Positions 36,942-45,602 of a stretch of DNA of 64,000 bases are shown in pieces. Made by a program: the position numbers and the translations under genes. The stretch covers positions 1,116,001-1,180,000 of the forward strand of contig NZ_CAJPUX010000002.1 in assembly GCF_905397285.1 (NCBI RefSeq). Direction: 5' to 3'. Under the pieces are notes generated by a model. It did not search any database, had not been told where the DNA came from, and saw nothing but the letters and a program-made list of their open reading frames with translations. This DNA comes from Cupriavidus plantarum. GTDB lineage: Bacteria > Pseudomonadota > Gammaproteobacteria > Burkholderiales > Burkholderiaceae. Position 1 is the first letter of the stretch. Every line of letters starts with the position of its first letter.

Positions 36942-37712
36942 ATGAACACGCTCCTCAGCCTCAAGGGCATCAAGAAATCTTTCCAGTCGAAAGGACGTTC
37001 CGTCGACGTACTCGGTGGCCTGACGTTCGACGTCAACGAGCAGGACTTCGTCAGCATCATCGGTCCGAGCGGATGCGGGAAGACCACCGTCTTCAATATC
37101 ATCGCGGGCCTGATCGATCCGGACACGGGCGAGATCAGTTACCGTGGCCAGCAGGTGACCGGACTCCGCGGAAAGGTCGGGTACATGATGCAGCGCGACC
37201 TGCTGTTTCCCTGGCGCACGGTGCTGGAGAACGTGATGCTCGCGCCCGAACTGCAGAACCTGCCGCTGCGTGAGGCGCGCGAGAACGCGATGGAGTACCT
37301 CAATACGTTCGGCCTCGCGGGCTTCGAGAAGGCGTACCCCAAGACGCTGTCGGGCGGCATGCGCCAGCGTGTCGCGCTCATCCGAACGCTGATCTCCGAC
37401 CCCGATGTGTTGCTGCTCGACGAACCGTTCTCGGCGCTCGACTACCAGACGCGCCTGTATCTGGAAAGCGTGCTGCTGGACGCGGTGGACACGTTCAAGA
37501 AGACGGTGATCCTTGTCACGCACGATATCGATGAGGCCGTGGCGCTGTCGAAGCGCGTGGTCGTACTGGCGGGAAAGCCGTCGCACGTCAAGCACGTGTA
37601 CGACATCGACATCAACGAGAAATCGCCGATCGGCGCGCGCAGCCACGCGAACTTCTCCGGCTACTTCCATCAGCTATGCGCGGAGCTGGATATCCAGACG
37701 CGCAAGCACTGA
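36942..37712 (+). CDS. ABC transporter ATP-binding protein (SsuB/TauB type)
   Basis: A 256-residue ATPase with Walker A GPSGCGKTT, Q-loop MMQRDLLFPW, signature LSGGMRQRVALIRTL, Walker B VLLLDEP and the His switch VTHDIDEA. ATG 36942 follows AAGGCGG; the upstream frame to 36855 is not needed. It powers import by the following permease and binding proteins. This family (nitrate/sulfonate/taurine/nitrile-type importers) takes small organic acids, amides or nitriles. It is the first gene of an operon that includes a nitrilase. Confidence 0.93.
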   Translation: MNTLLSLKGIKKSFQSKGRSVDVLGGLTFDVNEQDFVSIIGPSGCGKTTVFNIIAGLIDPDTGEISYRGQQVTGLRGKVGYMMQRDLLFPWRTVLENVMLAPELQNLPLREARENAMEYLNTFGLAGFEKAYPKTLSGGMRQRVALIRTLISDPDVLLLDEPFSALDYQTRLYLESVLLDAVDTFKKTVILVTHDIDEAVALSKRVVVLAGKPSHVKHVYDIDINEKSPIGARSHANFSGYFHQLCAELDIQTRKH

Positions 37713-37737
37713 TCCCCACACCCTCCAGGAAATCATC

Positions 37738-38598
37738 ATGAGTCGCGCCATGACCAGTACGGTACCGGCCGCCGCCGCGCCCGCCCCAAGCAAGAACACC
37801 AAGACCCGCAGCCGCTTCGACAGCGTGTGGGGCCGATCGCTGTTGCAGCTTCTCATCGCGGCCCTCGTGCTGCGCGCGTGGCAGTTCGGCGTCGATGCGG
37901 GATGGATCTCCGCCTTCATGGTCGGTTCCCCCGCGGAGATCTGGAAATCCCTCGTACGCGGCGCCGCCGACGGCCAGCTGTGGCAAGACAGCTATTACAC
38001 GCTGTTCGAGGCCATTCTGGGCTTCGCCATCGGCACCATCGCGGGGTCGGCGCTGGGGCTCGCGCTCTGGTACTCGCCGTTCGTCGCGCGGCTGACCGAG
38101 CCGTTCATCATCGCCATCAACAGCATCCCCAAGATCGCCTTCGGCCCGATCGTGATTCTCTGGTTTGGCACCGGGCTCATCTCCAAGGTCGCGCTGGCTG
38201 TCTCGCTCACGTCCATCGTCGCGCTGATCGCGGCGTATCAGGCGGCGAAGAACGCCGATCTGGATTTCCAGACGCTGCTCGTCACGCTGGGCGCGGACAA
38301 GAGGGCGATCTTCTTCAAGGTCATCGTGCCTTCGTCGCTGCCCGCCATCATCTCGACCTTCCACATCAACATCGGCTTCGGCCTCGTCGGCGCGGTGGTG
38401 GGGGAGTTCATCTCCTCGGAACATGGCCTCGGACACATGATCTTCACGGCGTCCGGACTGTATGACCTCAATACCGTGTGGGCCGGCCTGTTCATGCTGA
38501 TGGTGATCGGCTTCGGCCTCTACTTCGTCGTGGACTACGTCGAGCGAAAGCTGTTGCCGTGGAAGGAAGACACGCACCACGCCACGCTCAACGTCTGA
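37738..38598 (+). CDS. ABC transporter permease (SsuC/TauC type)
   Basis: A 286-residue membrane protein with about six hydrophobic segments. The BPD_transp_1 EAA loop region is visible (AAKNADLDFQTLLVTLGADKRAIFFKVIVPSSLP). ATG 37738 follows AGGA, 25 bases after the ATPase stop. It forms the channel with the ATPase encoded just upstream and accepts substrate from one or both of the binding proteins encoded at 38621 and 40772. Confidence 0.92.
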   Translation: MSRAMTSTVPAAAAPAPSKNTKTRSRFDSVWGRSLLQLLIAALVLRAWQFGVDAGWISAFMVGSPAEIWKSLVRGAADGQLWQDSYYTLFEAILGFAIGTIAGSALGLALWYSPFVARLTEPFIIAINSIPKIAFGPIVILWFGTGLISKVALAVSLTSIVALIAAYQAAKNADLDFQTLLVTLGADKRAIFFKVIVPSSLPAIISTFHINIGFGLVGAVVGEFISSEHGLGHMIFTASGLYDLNTVWAGLFMLMVIGFGLYFVVDYVERKLLPWKEDTHHATLNV

Positions 38599-38620
38599 CA
38601 TCAATCATCGGGATCTCATC

Positions 38621-39610
38621 GTGAAACTATCGTTCAAGCGATTCGCCATCGCCCTGGGTTGCGCGTCGGCACTCATCGCCAGCGTGCCCGCCACGGCACA
38701 GACGCAGAAGAAGGTCGTCGTCTCGCAGCTGTTCCAGTCGGTGATGTTCCTGCCGCTGTACGTCGCGCTCGATCAGGGCTTCTTCGACAAGCAAGGCCTC
38801 GCGGTGACCAAGCAGACCGCGGGCTCGCCTAATGCCGCGCTATCGGCGGTGATCTCGGGCAGCGCCGACTTTTCCCTGCATGGTCCGGAATGGACCGCGA
38901 TCGCCGCGTCGAAGGGCGCGGATGTGCAGGTGGTCGCCGGCATCGTCAACCGCGCCGCGGTCTGGATCGCCGCGTCGCCAAAGCTGAGCTACAGCGGCCC
39001 GAAGGACTTCGCGGGGCAAACCGTGTCGACAGGGATGATGCCCATCGCCAGCACGTCGCTGTTCAACAAGCTGCTCAACGACAGCGAGGTCGATCCCGCC
39101 GCGGCAAAGATCACCATCAAGCAGGTGCAGGCCGGCGCCGAGCTGGGGCCTCTGCTGGCGGGCCAGGCGACCGTTGGCGTGTTCTATCAGCCCGCGCTGG
39201 AGCAGGCCGTCGCCAGGGGCTTCAAGGTCGTGCACAGTTTCCCGAAACAGTACGGACCTTATCTGCTCTCCGGCATTACGGCGCGCAAGTCGGTAGATCC
39301 GGATACCGCCGAGCGTTTCGTCGCCGCGCTGGAGCTGGCGATGCGCTTCATGGCCAGCCATCCGGCGGAAGCCGTCGCGATCGCGAAGAAGGAGTTTCCG
39401 TCAGTCGAACCTCAGGTCGTCGAAGCCGCGGTCAAGCGCATGCTCGACGAACAGGTTTATGCGACCACGGTCGCGATTTCGCCCGACGCGCTACGGGTGG
39501 CCATGGCCACGCAGATCGCGCTGGGCAACCTCAAGAGCCAGCCTGCCTACGACACGTTGATCGCGCGCTCGGTCATCGACCGCGCGCTCGTCCGCGCCGG
39601 CGCTCGCTGA
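38621..39610 (+). CDS. ABC substrate-binding protein 1 (NMT1/SsuA-like)
   Basis: A 329-residue protein starting at GTG, with a signal peptide (about residues 1-26, ending ATAQTQ). Its mature N-terminus (VVVSQLFQSVMFLPLYVALD, then GFFDKQGLAVTKQTAGS) and NMT1-like motifs (SADFSLHGPEW, GQTVSTGMMPIAST) are nearly the same as those of the second binding protein at 40772, so the two are paralogues. It captures the substrate in the periplasm for the ABC importer. Confidence 0.92.
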   Translation: MKLSFKRFAIALGCASALIASVPATAQTQKKVVVSQLFQSVMFLPLYVALDQGFFDKQGLAVTKQTAGSPNAALSAVISGSADFSLHGPEWTAIAASKGADVQVVAGIVNRAAVWIAASPKLSYSGPKDFAGQTVSTGMMPIASTSLFNKLLNDSEVDPAAAKITIKQVQAGAELGPLLAGQATVGVFYQPALEQAVARGFKVVHSFPKQYGPYLLSGITARKSVDPDTAERFVAALELAMRFMASHPAEAVAIAKKEFPSVEPQVVEAAVKRMLDEQVYATTVAISPDALRVAMATQIALGNLKSQPAYDTLIARSVIDRALVRAGAR

Positions 39611-39653
39611 AGCTCCCGCTCAACCTCCGCACCAGAAGACACAGCCAATTCTC

Positions 39654-40694
39654 ATGAAGACCTATCCGAAATTCAAGGCCGCCGCCTGCCATATTTCCTC
39701 CGTATTCTTCGATCAGGACGCCTGCACCGACAAGGCGTGCGACTGGATCGCAGAGGCGGCGCGCAACGGCGCGGAGCTCGTGGTGTTCCCCGAGGCATTC
39801 ATCTCCGCGTTCCCCGTCTGGGCCGGTGTGTGGGCACCGGTCGATACGCACGAGTTCTTCGCGAAGTTCGCGGCATCCGCCATCACGATCGACGGGCCCG
39901 AGATGGCTCGCATTCGCCGGACCGCGCGCGAGCACGGCGTATTCGTATCGATCGGCATCAATGAGGCCACCCCAAACAGCGTCGGCTGCGTCTGGGACAC
40001 CAACGTGCTGATCGGGGACGACGGCAGCATCCTCAACCGTCACCGCAAGCTCATGCCCACGCATTTCGAGAAACTCGTGTGGACGATGGGCGACGGCAGC
40101 GGGTTGCGCGTCGTCGATACGCGCCTGGGCCGTCTCGGCGCGCTGATCTGCGGCGAGAACACCAACGCGCTCGCGCGCTTCGCGCTCATGTCCCAGGGCG
40201 AGAACGTGCACATCTCGAGCTTTTCGCCGCGCTTCCCGACCCATCCGGCGGGCCAGCCCGCGTACGACCTGGAAGCTTCGATCCGGCTGCGCGCCGGCGC
40301 GCACGCGTTCGAGGGCAAGCTGTTCAACATCGTTTCGTCGAGCTTCCTGCAGCCCGACGTCATCGACATGCTGTCCCGCGGGAATACGGCCGTGCATCGC
40401 AATATCGATGAGGCGTCGCGTAGCGTGTCGATGATCCTCGGACCGGATGGCGCGCCGATCAGCGAGGTGATTCGCGACGGGGAGGGCATCGCGTACGCCG
40501 AGATCGACGTGGCGAAGTGCGTCGTGCCCAAGCAGTTCCAGGATGTGGTGGGGTACTACAACCGGTTCGACGTCTTCTCTTTCGGCGTGAACCGCAACGC
40601 GCACAGCCCGGCCACGTTCAGCAACGGCCCGGCCGAGCCCGAGTACGGTGAGCCGCAGTGGAAGGGCGTCCCCGAGCTCGAGATCGCTGGCTGA
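39654..40694 (+). CDS. Nitrilase-superfamily hydrolase, probable nitrilase
   Basis: A 346-residue carbon-nitrogen hydrolase. The catalytic triad is visible: Glu47 in VVFPEAF, Lys132 in RHRKLMPTHFEK and Cys166 in LICGENTN. The length and the RKLMPTHFEK segment (compare RKLKPTH in arylacetonitrilases) put it in the true nitrilase branch rather than among the amidases. Cys is followed by GEN, not WEN as in most nitrilases. It converts a nitrile to a carboxylic acid and ammonia. Its place between two binding-protein genes and before a mandelate-racemase homologue suggests the acid is a 2-hydroxy acid. That substrate is inferred. Confidence 0.88.
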   Translation: MKTYPKFKAAACHISSVFFDQDACTDKACDWIAEAARNGAELVVFPEAFISAFPVWAGVWAPVDTHEFFAKFAASAITIDGPEMARIRRTAREHGVFVSIGINEATPNSVGCVWDTNVLIGDDGSILNRHRKLMPTHFEKLVWTMGDGSGLRVVDTRLGRLGALICGENTNALARFALMSQGENVHISSFSPRFPTHPAGQPAYDLEASIRLRAGAHAFEGKLFNIVSSSFLQPDVIDMLSRGNTAVHRNIDEASRSVSMILGPDGAPISEVIRDGEGIAYAEIDVAKCVVPKQFQDVVGYYNRFDVFSFGVNRNAHSPATFSNGPAEPEYGEPQWKGVPELEIAG

Positions 40695-40771
40695 GCGTAG
40701 CCAGCGCATCGCAATCCCGCTCCGCCCGCCATCGGGCGGGCGCTTCCGCCACGTCAACGCGTATCCCACCC

Positions 40772-41800
40772 ATGCCGATCCAAACGATTCCCTTCCCGCG
40801 ATCCCGCTCGCCGCGAATCTCCCGAATCTCCCTGCGCGCCCTGCTGCAATGCGCCGCCACCGCGCTGCTGATCCTGACGATGGCGCCCCCCGCCATGGCG
40901 GAAAGCAGGAAAGTGGTGCTCGCGCAGCTGTTCCAGTCGATCCAGCTGCTACCGGTCTACGTCGCCATCGACGGCGGCTTCTTCGACAAGGAAGGGCTCG
41001 CCGTGACCAAGCAGACCGCCGGATCGGCCAATGCGGCGCTGTCCGCGCTCCTGTCCGGGACTGCCGATTTCTCGCTGCACGGGCCCGAGTGGAGTGCGAT
41101 CGCGGTGGAGAAGGGCGCATCGGTCCAGGTCATCGCGAGCGTGGTCAGCCGCCCATCGTTCTGGATCGCCGCCGCGCCCGATGCAAAGTTCGAGTCGGTC
41201 GGCGACCTCCGGGGCCAGACGGTGGCCACGGGGATGATGCCTACCACCAGCACCTCGATGTTCATGAAGCTGCTGAAGCAGAATGGGCTGAAGGCGGGTG
41301 GAGACGTCAAGGTGACGCAGGTGCAGATCGGCTCCGAGCCGGGGCCTTTGCTGGCGGGGCAGACCAAGTTCGCGGTGCTGTACCAGCCGGGGCTCGACCA
41401 GGCCGTCGCGCAGGGCATGAAGGTCGTCTACAGTTTCACGAGCATGGCCGATGCCTATACCGTCGCGGCGATCAGCGCGCGCCGCGACGTCGACCCCGAT
41501 ACCGCCGCACGCTTCGTCAAAGGCCTTCAGGCCGCGCTGGTCTATATGCAGCGGGATGTCGCCGGTACCGCGGCGATTGCGCGGCGCCAGTTCCCGACGC
41601 TGGATCCGGCCGTGGTCGACGCCGCCGTCAAGCGGATGATCGGCGAGCGCATCTATTCCACATCCGTCGATGTCTCGCCGGAGGCGTTCAGGAACTCGAT
41701 GGCCACGCAGGTCGAGCTCGGCAATCTCAAGACCATGCCGGCGTACGACGCCATCGTATCGCGCCGCTACATCCGCGCGGCATTGGGAGACCAGCCATGA
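40772..41800 (+). CDS. ABC substrate-binding protein 2 (paralogue of protein 1)
   Basis: A 342-residue protein with a signal peptide (LRALLQCAATALLILTMAPP, cut near AMAES). It strongly resembles binding protein 1: LFQSIQLLPVYVAIDGGFFD, KEGLAVTKQTAGSANAALSA, ADFSLHGPEWSAIA. ATG 40772 gives a normal leader. There is no second ATPase or permease, so both proteins probably feed the same importer, perhaps for different substrates or enantiomers. Its stop overlaps the racemase start as ATGA. Confidence 0.92.
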   Translation: MPIQTIPFPRSRSPRISRISLRALLQCAATALLILTMAPPAMAESRKVVLAQLFQSIQLLPVYVAIDGGFFDKEGLAVTKQTAGSANAALSALLSGTADFSLHGPEWSAIAVEKGASVQVIASVVSRPSFWIAAAPDAKFESVGDLRGQTVATGMMPTTSTSMFMKLLKQNGLKAGGDVKVTQVQIGSEPGPLLAGQTKFAVLYQPGLDQAVAQGMKVVYSFTSMADAYTVAAISARRDVDPDTAARFVKGLQAALVYMQRDVAGTAAIARRQFPTLDPAVVDAAVKRMIGERIYSTSVDVSPEAFRNSMATQVELGNLKTMPAYDAIVSRRYIRAALGDQP

Positions 41801-42897
41801 CGGCCCATGCCAGCGTGCCGTCGATCGGCACCTCGCAGGTGCGCCGGGCCATCGTCCCGTTCGAGCAGCCGCTGCGCACGGCGAGCGGCATGATGCACGC
41901 CGCGCCGCTTGTGATTCTCGACATCCGCACCAGCGCCGGGATCACCGGGCATGCCTATCTGTTCTGCTACACGCCGACGGTGCTGGAGGCCGCCGCGCGC
42001 CTGACGCAAGATGTGGCCAGGGCGCTGGAGGGGCAACCGCTGGCACCGTATGGGGCCATGCAGCAGCTCCGCAGCCAGTTCAGGCTGCTGGGCACGGCGG
42101 GGCTGCTCGACATGGTGCTGTCGGCCATCGACATGGCCCTCTGGGATGCCTGGAGCCAGTTCCTCGGGCAGCCGCTCGCCGCATTGCTCGGTGCCGACCT
42201 GTCGCGGCCCCGGGACATCCCCGTGTACGCGAGCTTCGGCATGGAGGATGCTGACCAGACGCGCCGCAACGTCGAACAGGCGCTTGGCGAGGGACATCGG
42301 CACATCAAGATCAAGATCGGGCATCCGACGCTGGGCGCGGACCTCACGGTCGTCGAGGCGGCGCTCGCGGCGATGGAGGATCGGGCGTCGCTGCTGATCG
42401 ATTACAACCAGAGTCTGACAGTGGCGGAGGCGCTGGTCCGCTGCAAGGCCCTCGATGCTTACGGGCTGACGTGGATCGAGGAACCGACGCGCTTCGACGA
42501 CTTTGCGGGGCACGCGGAGATCGCGCGCCATGTCACCACGCCCATTCAGGCGGGCGAGAACCTGTGGGGACCCACACAGGTCGCCGCCAGTCTCGAGGCG
42601 GGCGCGTCCGACCTGATGATGCCCGACCTCGGGAAGGTCGGTGGCGTGACGGGCTGGCAGCAGGCCAGCGCCATCTGCGCCGCGCGGCATGTTGCGGTGT
42701 CGAATCACTTCTATCAGGAGACAAGCGCGCATCTGATGCTGGTGACACCGGGCGCCCATTTGCTCGAGGTCTTTCGCATGGCGGACCCGATTCTCGAGCA
42801 TCCGTTGGAGGTGCGCGATGGTCGCGCCCGCGTCCGCGATCTGCCGGGCAGTGGCGTGGCGTGGCGGGAGGACCGGTTGCAACAGTACCTCCGCTGA
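41797..42897 (+). CDS. Mandelate racemase-like enolase-superfamily enzyme
   Basis: 366 residues. Compared from memory with Pseudomonas mandelate racemase, every catalytic residue is present at a constant offset of +7: Lys171 and Lys173 (KIKIG), Asp202 (IDYNQSL), Glu228 (WIEEP), Glu254 (AGENLWGP), Asp277 (MMPDLGKVGGVTGW), His304 (SNHFYQE) and Glu324 (LLEVF). The segments APLVILDIRTSAGITGHAYL and the C-terminal DLPGSGVAWRE also match. It therefore probably abstracts the alpha proton of a 2-hydroxy acid and racemises it. Start coupling (ATGA) with binding protein 2 ties it to the operon. Confidence 0.9.
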   Translation: MTAHASVPSIGTSQVRRAIVPFEQPLRTASGMMHAAPLVILDIRTSAGITGHAYLFCYTPTVLEAAARLTQDVARALEGQPLAPYGAMQQLRSQFRLLGTAGLLDMVLSAIDMALWDAWSQFLGQPLAALLGADLSRPRDIPVYASFGMEDADQTRRNVEQALGEGHRHIKIKIGHPTLGADLTVVEAALAAMEDRASLLIDYNQSLTVAEALVRCKALDAYGLTWIEEPTRFDDFAGHAEIARHVTTPIQAGENLWGPTQVAASLEAGASDLMMPDLGKVGGVTGWQQASAICAARHVAVSNHFYQETSAHLMLVTPGAHLLEVFRMADPILEHPLEVRDGRARVRDLPGSGVAWREDRLQQYLR

Positions 42898-42934
42898 CCG
42901 CGTCTTTTTCCTGACTTCCCGCAATCTGTCTTCC

Positions 42935-43921
42935 ATGTCCGCCAAGTCCACTCCTGGTTCGCTCTATCTCCCCGATCGCTTCACGCTCATGCTGGTCGGG
43001 GCGCTTGTCCTTGCCCGTCTGTTTCCCGCCACCGGCGCGGCGGAAACCGTCGTCCGGCAGCTCACCGCGGCTGGCGTGGCCGCGATGTTCTTCCTCCATG
43101 GCGCACGCCTCTCGCGTGAAGCCATTCTGGCCGGCATCGGTCACTGGCGTCTGCACGGCATGGTGCTGGGCAGCACGTTCCTGTTGTTCCCGTTACTGGG
43201 CGTCCTGTTCGAGCCCCTGCTCGCCAGATGGATCGGCCCCGCGCTCTATCTTGGCGTGCTCTACATGTGCATGCTGCCATCGACGGTACAGTCTTCCATC
43301 GCGATGGTGTCGATGGCGCGAGGCAACATTCCCGCCGCCGTGTGCAGCGCATCGGCGTCGACGCTGCTGGGCATCGTGGTCACGCCCCTGCTGGTCGGCC
43401 TGTTGATGGCGCGGCCGGACGCGACCACGGCCACCGGCAGCTTCGACGCAATCGGCCGCATCACGCTGCAGTTGTTCGTTCCCTTCGCCGCCGGACACTT
43501 GCTGCGCCCATGGATCGGGTCCTTCGTTACCGGCAACGCGCGCCTGCTCAAAGCCGTGGATCAGGGTTCCGTGTTGCTCGTCGTCTATGCCGCGTTCAGC
43601 GCCGCCGTTGCCGAAGGACTCTGGCGGCAGGTCAGCTGGAGCGAACTGGGCGGTTTGATGGCGATCGACGCCGGGTTGCTGGCCGTGGCGCTATCCCTCA
43701 CCGTGTGGACCGCACGCCGTCTCGGCTTCAGCAAGGAGGACGAGATCACGATCATGTTCTGTGGGTCGAAGAAGAGCCTGGCCAGTGGCGCGCCGATGGC
43801 CAGCATTCTCTTCGCGGGCAGTACGGTGGGTGTGATCCTGCTTCCGGTAATGCTGTTCCATCAGATCCAGCTCATGGTCTGCGCCGTGCTCGCGCGGCGC
43901 TATGCGCGCCGCCTCCGCTGA
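42935..43921 (+). CDS. Bile acid:sodium symporter (BASS/SBF-like) family protein
   Basis: A 328-residue membrane protein with 8-10 hydrophobic segments. The SBF-like landmarks are MCMLPSTVQSSIAMVSMARGN and the C-terminal FCGSKKSLASGAPMASILF. ATG 42935 is chosen as the first Met that does not run into the racemase. Its cargo is unknown; sitting last in the operon it may exchange or export an acid product. It ends 13 bases from the convergent LysR gene. Confidence 0.88.
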   Translation: MSAKSTPGSLYLPDRFTLMLVGALVLARLFPATGAAETVVRQLTAAGVAAMFFLHGARLSREAILAGIGHWRLHGMVLGSTFLLFPLLGVLFEPLLARWIGPALYLGVLYMCMLPSTVQSSIAMVSMARGNIPAAVCSASASTLLGIVVTPLLVGLLMARPDATTATGSFDAIGRITLQLFVPFAAGHLLRPWIGSFVTGNARLLKAVDQGSVLLVVYAAFSAAVAEGLWRQVSWSELGGLMAIDAGLLAVALSLTVWTARRLGFSKEDEITIMFCGSKKSLASGAPMASILFAGSTVGVILLPVMLFHQIQLMVCAVLARRYARRLR

Positions 43922-43934
43922 GTTCCGGCGCGCA

Positions 43935-44882
43935 TCATGCGACCGAGGCACGCCGGACCGGCTTCCGGGGCAGCTTGTAACGGCTGGCCGGATCGTACAG
44001 GTGGTCCTCGAGCCAGCGAATGAACGCTTCCACTTCAGGGCGCTGGTACGACTCCGGCGTGCACGTGGCGTAGTAGGCGTAGTAGGGCGCGGCCATGATG
44101 CTGGGAAACAGCACGGCCAGCCTTCCGCTTTCGATGTGCTCCTCCACCATGCTGGGCCGCACCAGCGCAATGCCAGCCTCATGCGCGGCGGCGTCCGCGA
44201 ACAACCCCACGTCTGAAAACGAGAAATGGCTTTCGGGCTCGGACCAATCGAGGCCCGCTGCCTGAAACCATGGCCGCCAGGGGTCGATGGAGCAGCGGAG
44301 CAGATGGTCCGGACGCAGGTCGGCCACCTTCTTGAACGGGCCGTGCCGCCGCGTGAACTCGGGATGGCATACCGCGACGACTTTCTCGTCCAGCACCTTC
44401 ACGACCGTGCGTCCTGGGTAGTTGCCATCCCCAAACCGGAAATCGATATCCGCGGGCTCGGCCTTCGCTCCGATCAGCGGCACAGACAGCTGTATATCCA
44501 CCTCGATGGCGGGGAACTGCTCCCGGATATCCGCAAGTCTGGGAACCAGGATTCGGGCCGCGAACGTGGGCGGCGAGCTGAGGCGCAGCTTCTGCTTGGG
44601 CCGGGCGGCGCGGCCGCGCGAGGGAAAATAGCTGAGCGCGTAGAGGGCGCCGCGAACGGTTTCCAGATACGATTGCCCGTCGGGCGTCAGCACGATGTTC
44701 CCGTTGACCTTGGTGAACAGGGTCAGGTTCGTGAAGTCTTCCAGTTGCCGGATGCGATGGCTGACGGCGCTCGGCGTAATGTTGAGCTCCTTCGCGACGA
44801 GCACGCCGCTCTCGAGCCTTGCGCGGGCTTCGAACGCCAGAAGGCAGTGGATGGGAGGCAGGCGGGAGGAAATGGCGGACAT
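43935..44882 (-). CDS. LysR-family transcriptional regulator
   Basis: About 315 residues with the N-terminal LysR helix-turn-helix (LPPIHCLLAFEARARLESGVL, then KELNITPSAVSHRIRQLED) and a GcvA-like effector domain. ATG 44882 is preferred; ATG 44915 would add 11 residues and neither has a strong ribosome site. It is convergent with the nitrilase/racemase operon and divergent from fetAB, whose start is only 123 bases away. It may control the operon despite not sharing its promoter region. Confidence 0.88.
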   Translation of the reverse strand: MSAISSRLPPIHCLLAFEARARLESGVLVAKELNITPSAVSHRIRQLEDFTNLTLFTKVNGNIVLTPDGQSYLETVRGALYALSYFPSRGRAARPKQKLRLSSPPTFAARILVPRLADIREQFPAIEVDIQLSVPLIGAKAEPADIDFRFGDGNYPGRTVVKVLDEKVVAVCHPEFTRRHGPFKKVADLRPDHLLRCSIDPWRPWFQAAGLDWSEPESHFSFSDVGLFADAAAHEAGIALVRPSMVEEHIESGRLAVLFPSIMAAPYYAYYATCTPESYQRPEVEAFIRWLEDHLYDPASRYKLPRKPVRRASVA

Positions 44883-45005
44883 AGGGGACAGATGACTGAT
44901 CAGGGCTCCCTGCATGTAAGCAGGAGTCGGGCCAGTGGATGATGCCATCGCCAGCGGCATGCGCGCCGCATGGTGATGAGGGCGTTGGTGAATGTTGGAG
45001 GAGAT

Positions 45006-45602
45006 ATGGGGTTGCAGGTGTCGGGAGTCGTGGGCGTCGGGCGCGGTCCGTTTTCGCTCAGCGTGCCGCGCGGGCAGTGCGTGCTGCTCAGCGGGCCGTC
45101 CGGGTCGGGCAAGAGTCTGCTGCTGAGAATGATTGCCGATCTCGATCCCAATGAAGGCGATGTCTTGCTCGACGGTTTGTCTCGACAGGACGTCAGCGCC
45201 CCGGAATGGCGGCGGCGGGTCGTCTATGTCCCCGCCGAATCCGGCTGGTGGGAAGACGAAGTCGGGGCGCATATGGCGGACGTCGAGGCGGCGCGCGCCT
45301 TGCTCGGGCCGATGTGCCTGCCTCCAGCGATCTTGTCTTCTCCGGTGAGCCGCGTCTCGACCGGGGAGAAGCAGCGGCTCGCGCTGATCCGCGCCCTGGT
45401 CCGCAAGCCCGACATGCTGCTGCTCGATGAGCCGACCTCGGGGCTCGATCAGGCTTCCACGCGCGCGGTCGAGGCGGTATTGCGGCAGCGGCTGGAAGCC
45501 GGCGCCGGCGTCCTGATGGTGTCGCATCACGACGAGCAGGCGGCCCGGATGGGCAACGCGCACTATCGAATGAGCCCTCATGGACTGGAGACGGTTCGAT
45601 GA
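45006..45602 (+). CDS. fetA: Iron export ABC transporter ATP-binding subunit FetA
   Basis: A 198-residue short ABC ATPase. Walker A is GPSGSGKSLLL, the signature region is VSTGEKQRLALIRAL (degenerate LSGGE) and Walker B is MLLLDEPTSGLD. ATG 45006 follows GGAGGAG. The length and the partner gene, overlapped by ATGA, are those of FetAB (formerly YbbLM), which exports iron and supports oxidative-stress tolerance. Function is assigned by family and context. Confidence 0.85.
   Translation: MGLQVSGVVGVGRGPFSLSVPRGQCVLLSGPSGSGKSLLLRMIADLDPNEGDVLLDGLSRQDVSAPEWRRRVVYVPAESGWWEDEVGAHMADVEAARALLGPMCLPPAILSSPVSRVSTGEKQRLALIRALVRKPDMLLLDEPTSGLDQASTRAVEAVLRQRLEAGAGVLMVSHHDEQAARMGNAHYRMSPHGLETVR

Noticed and set aside
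40648..42897. 749-codon frame that would fuse sequence upstream of binding protein 2 to the racemase
   Set aside because: Its first part overlaps the nitrilase end and the real binding-protein gene out of frame; the racemase has its own ATG at 41797 coupled by ATGA.
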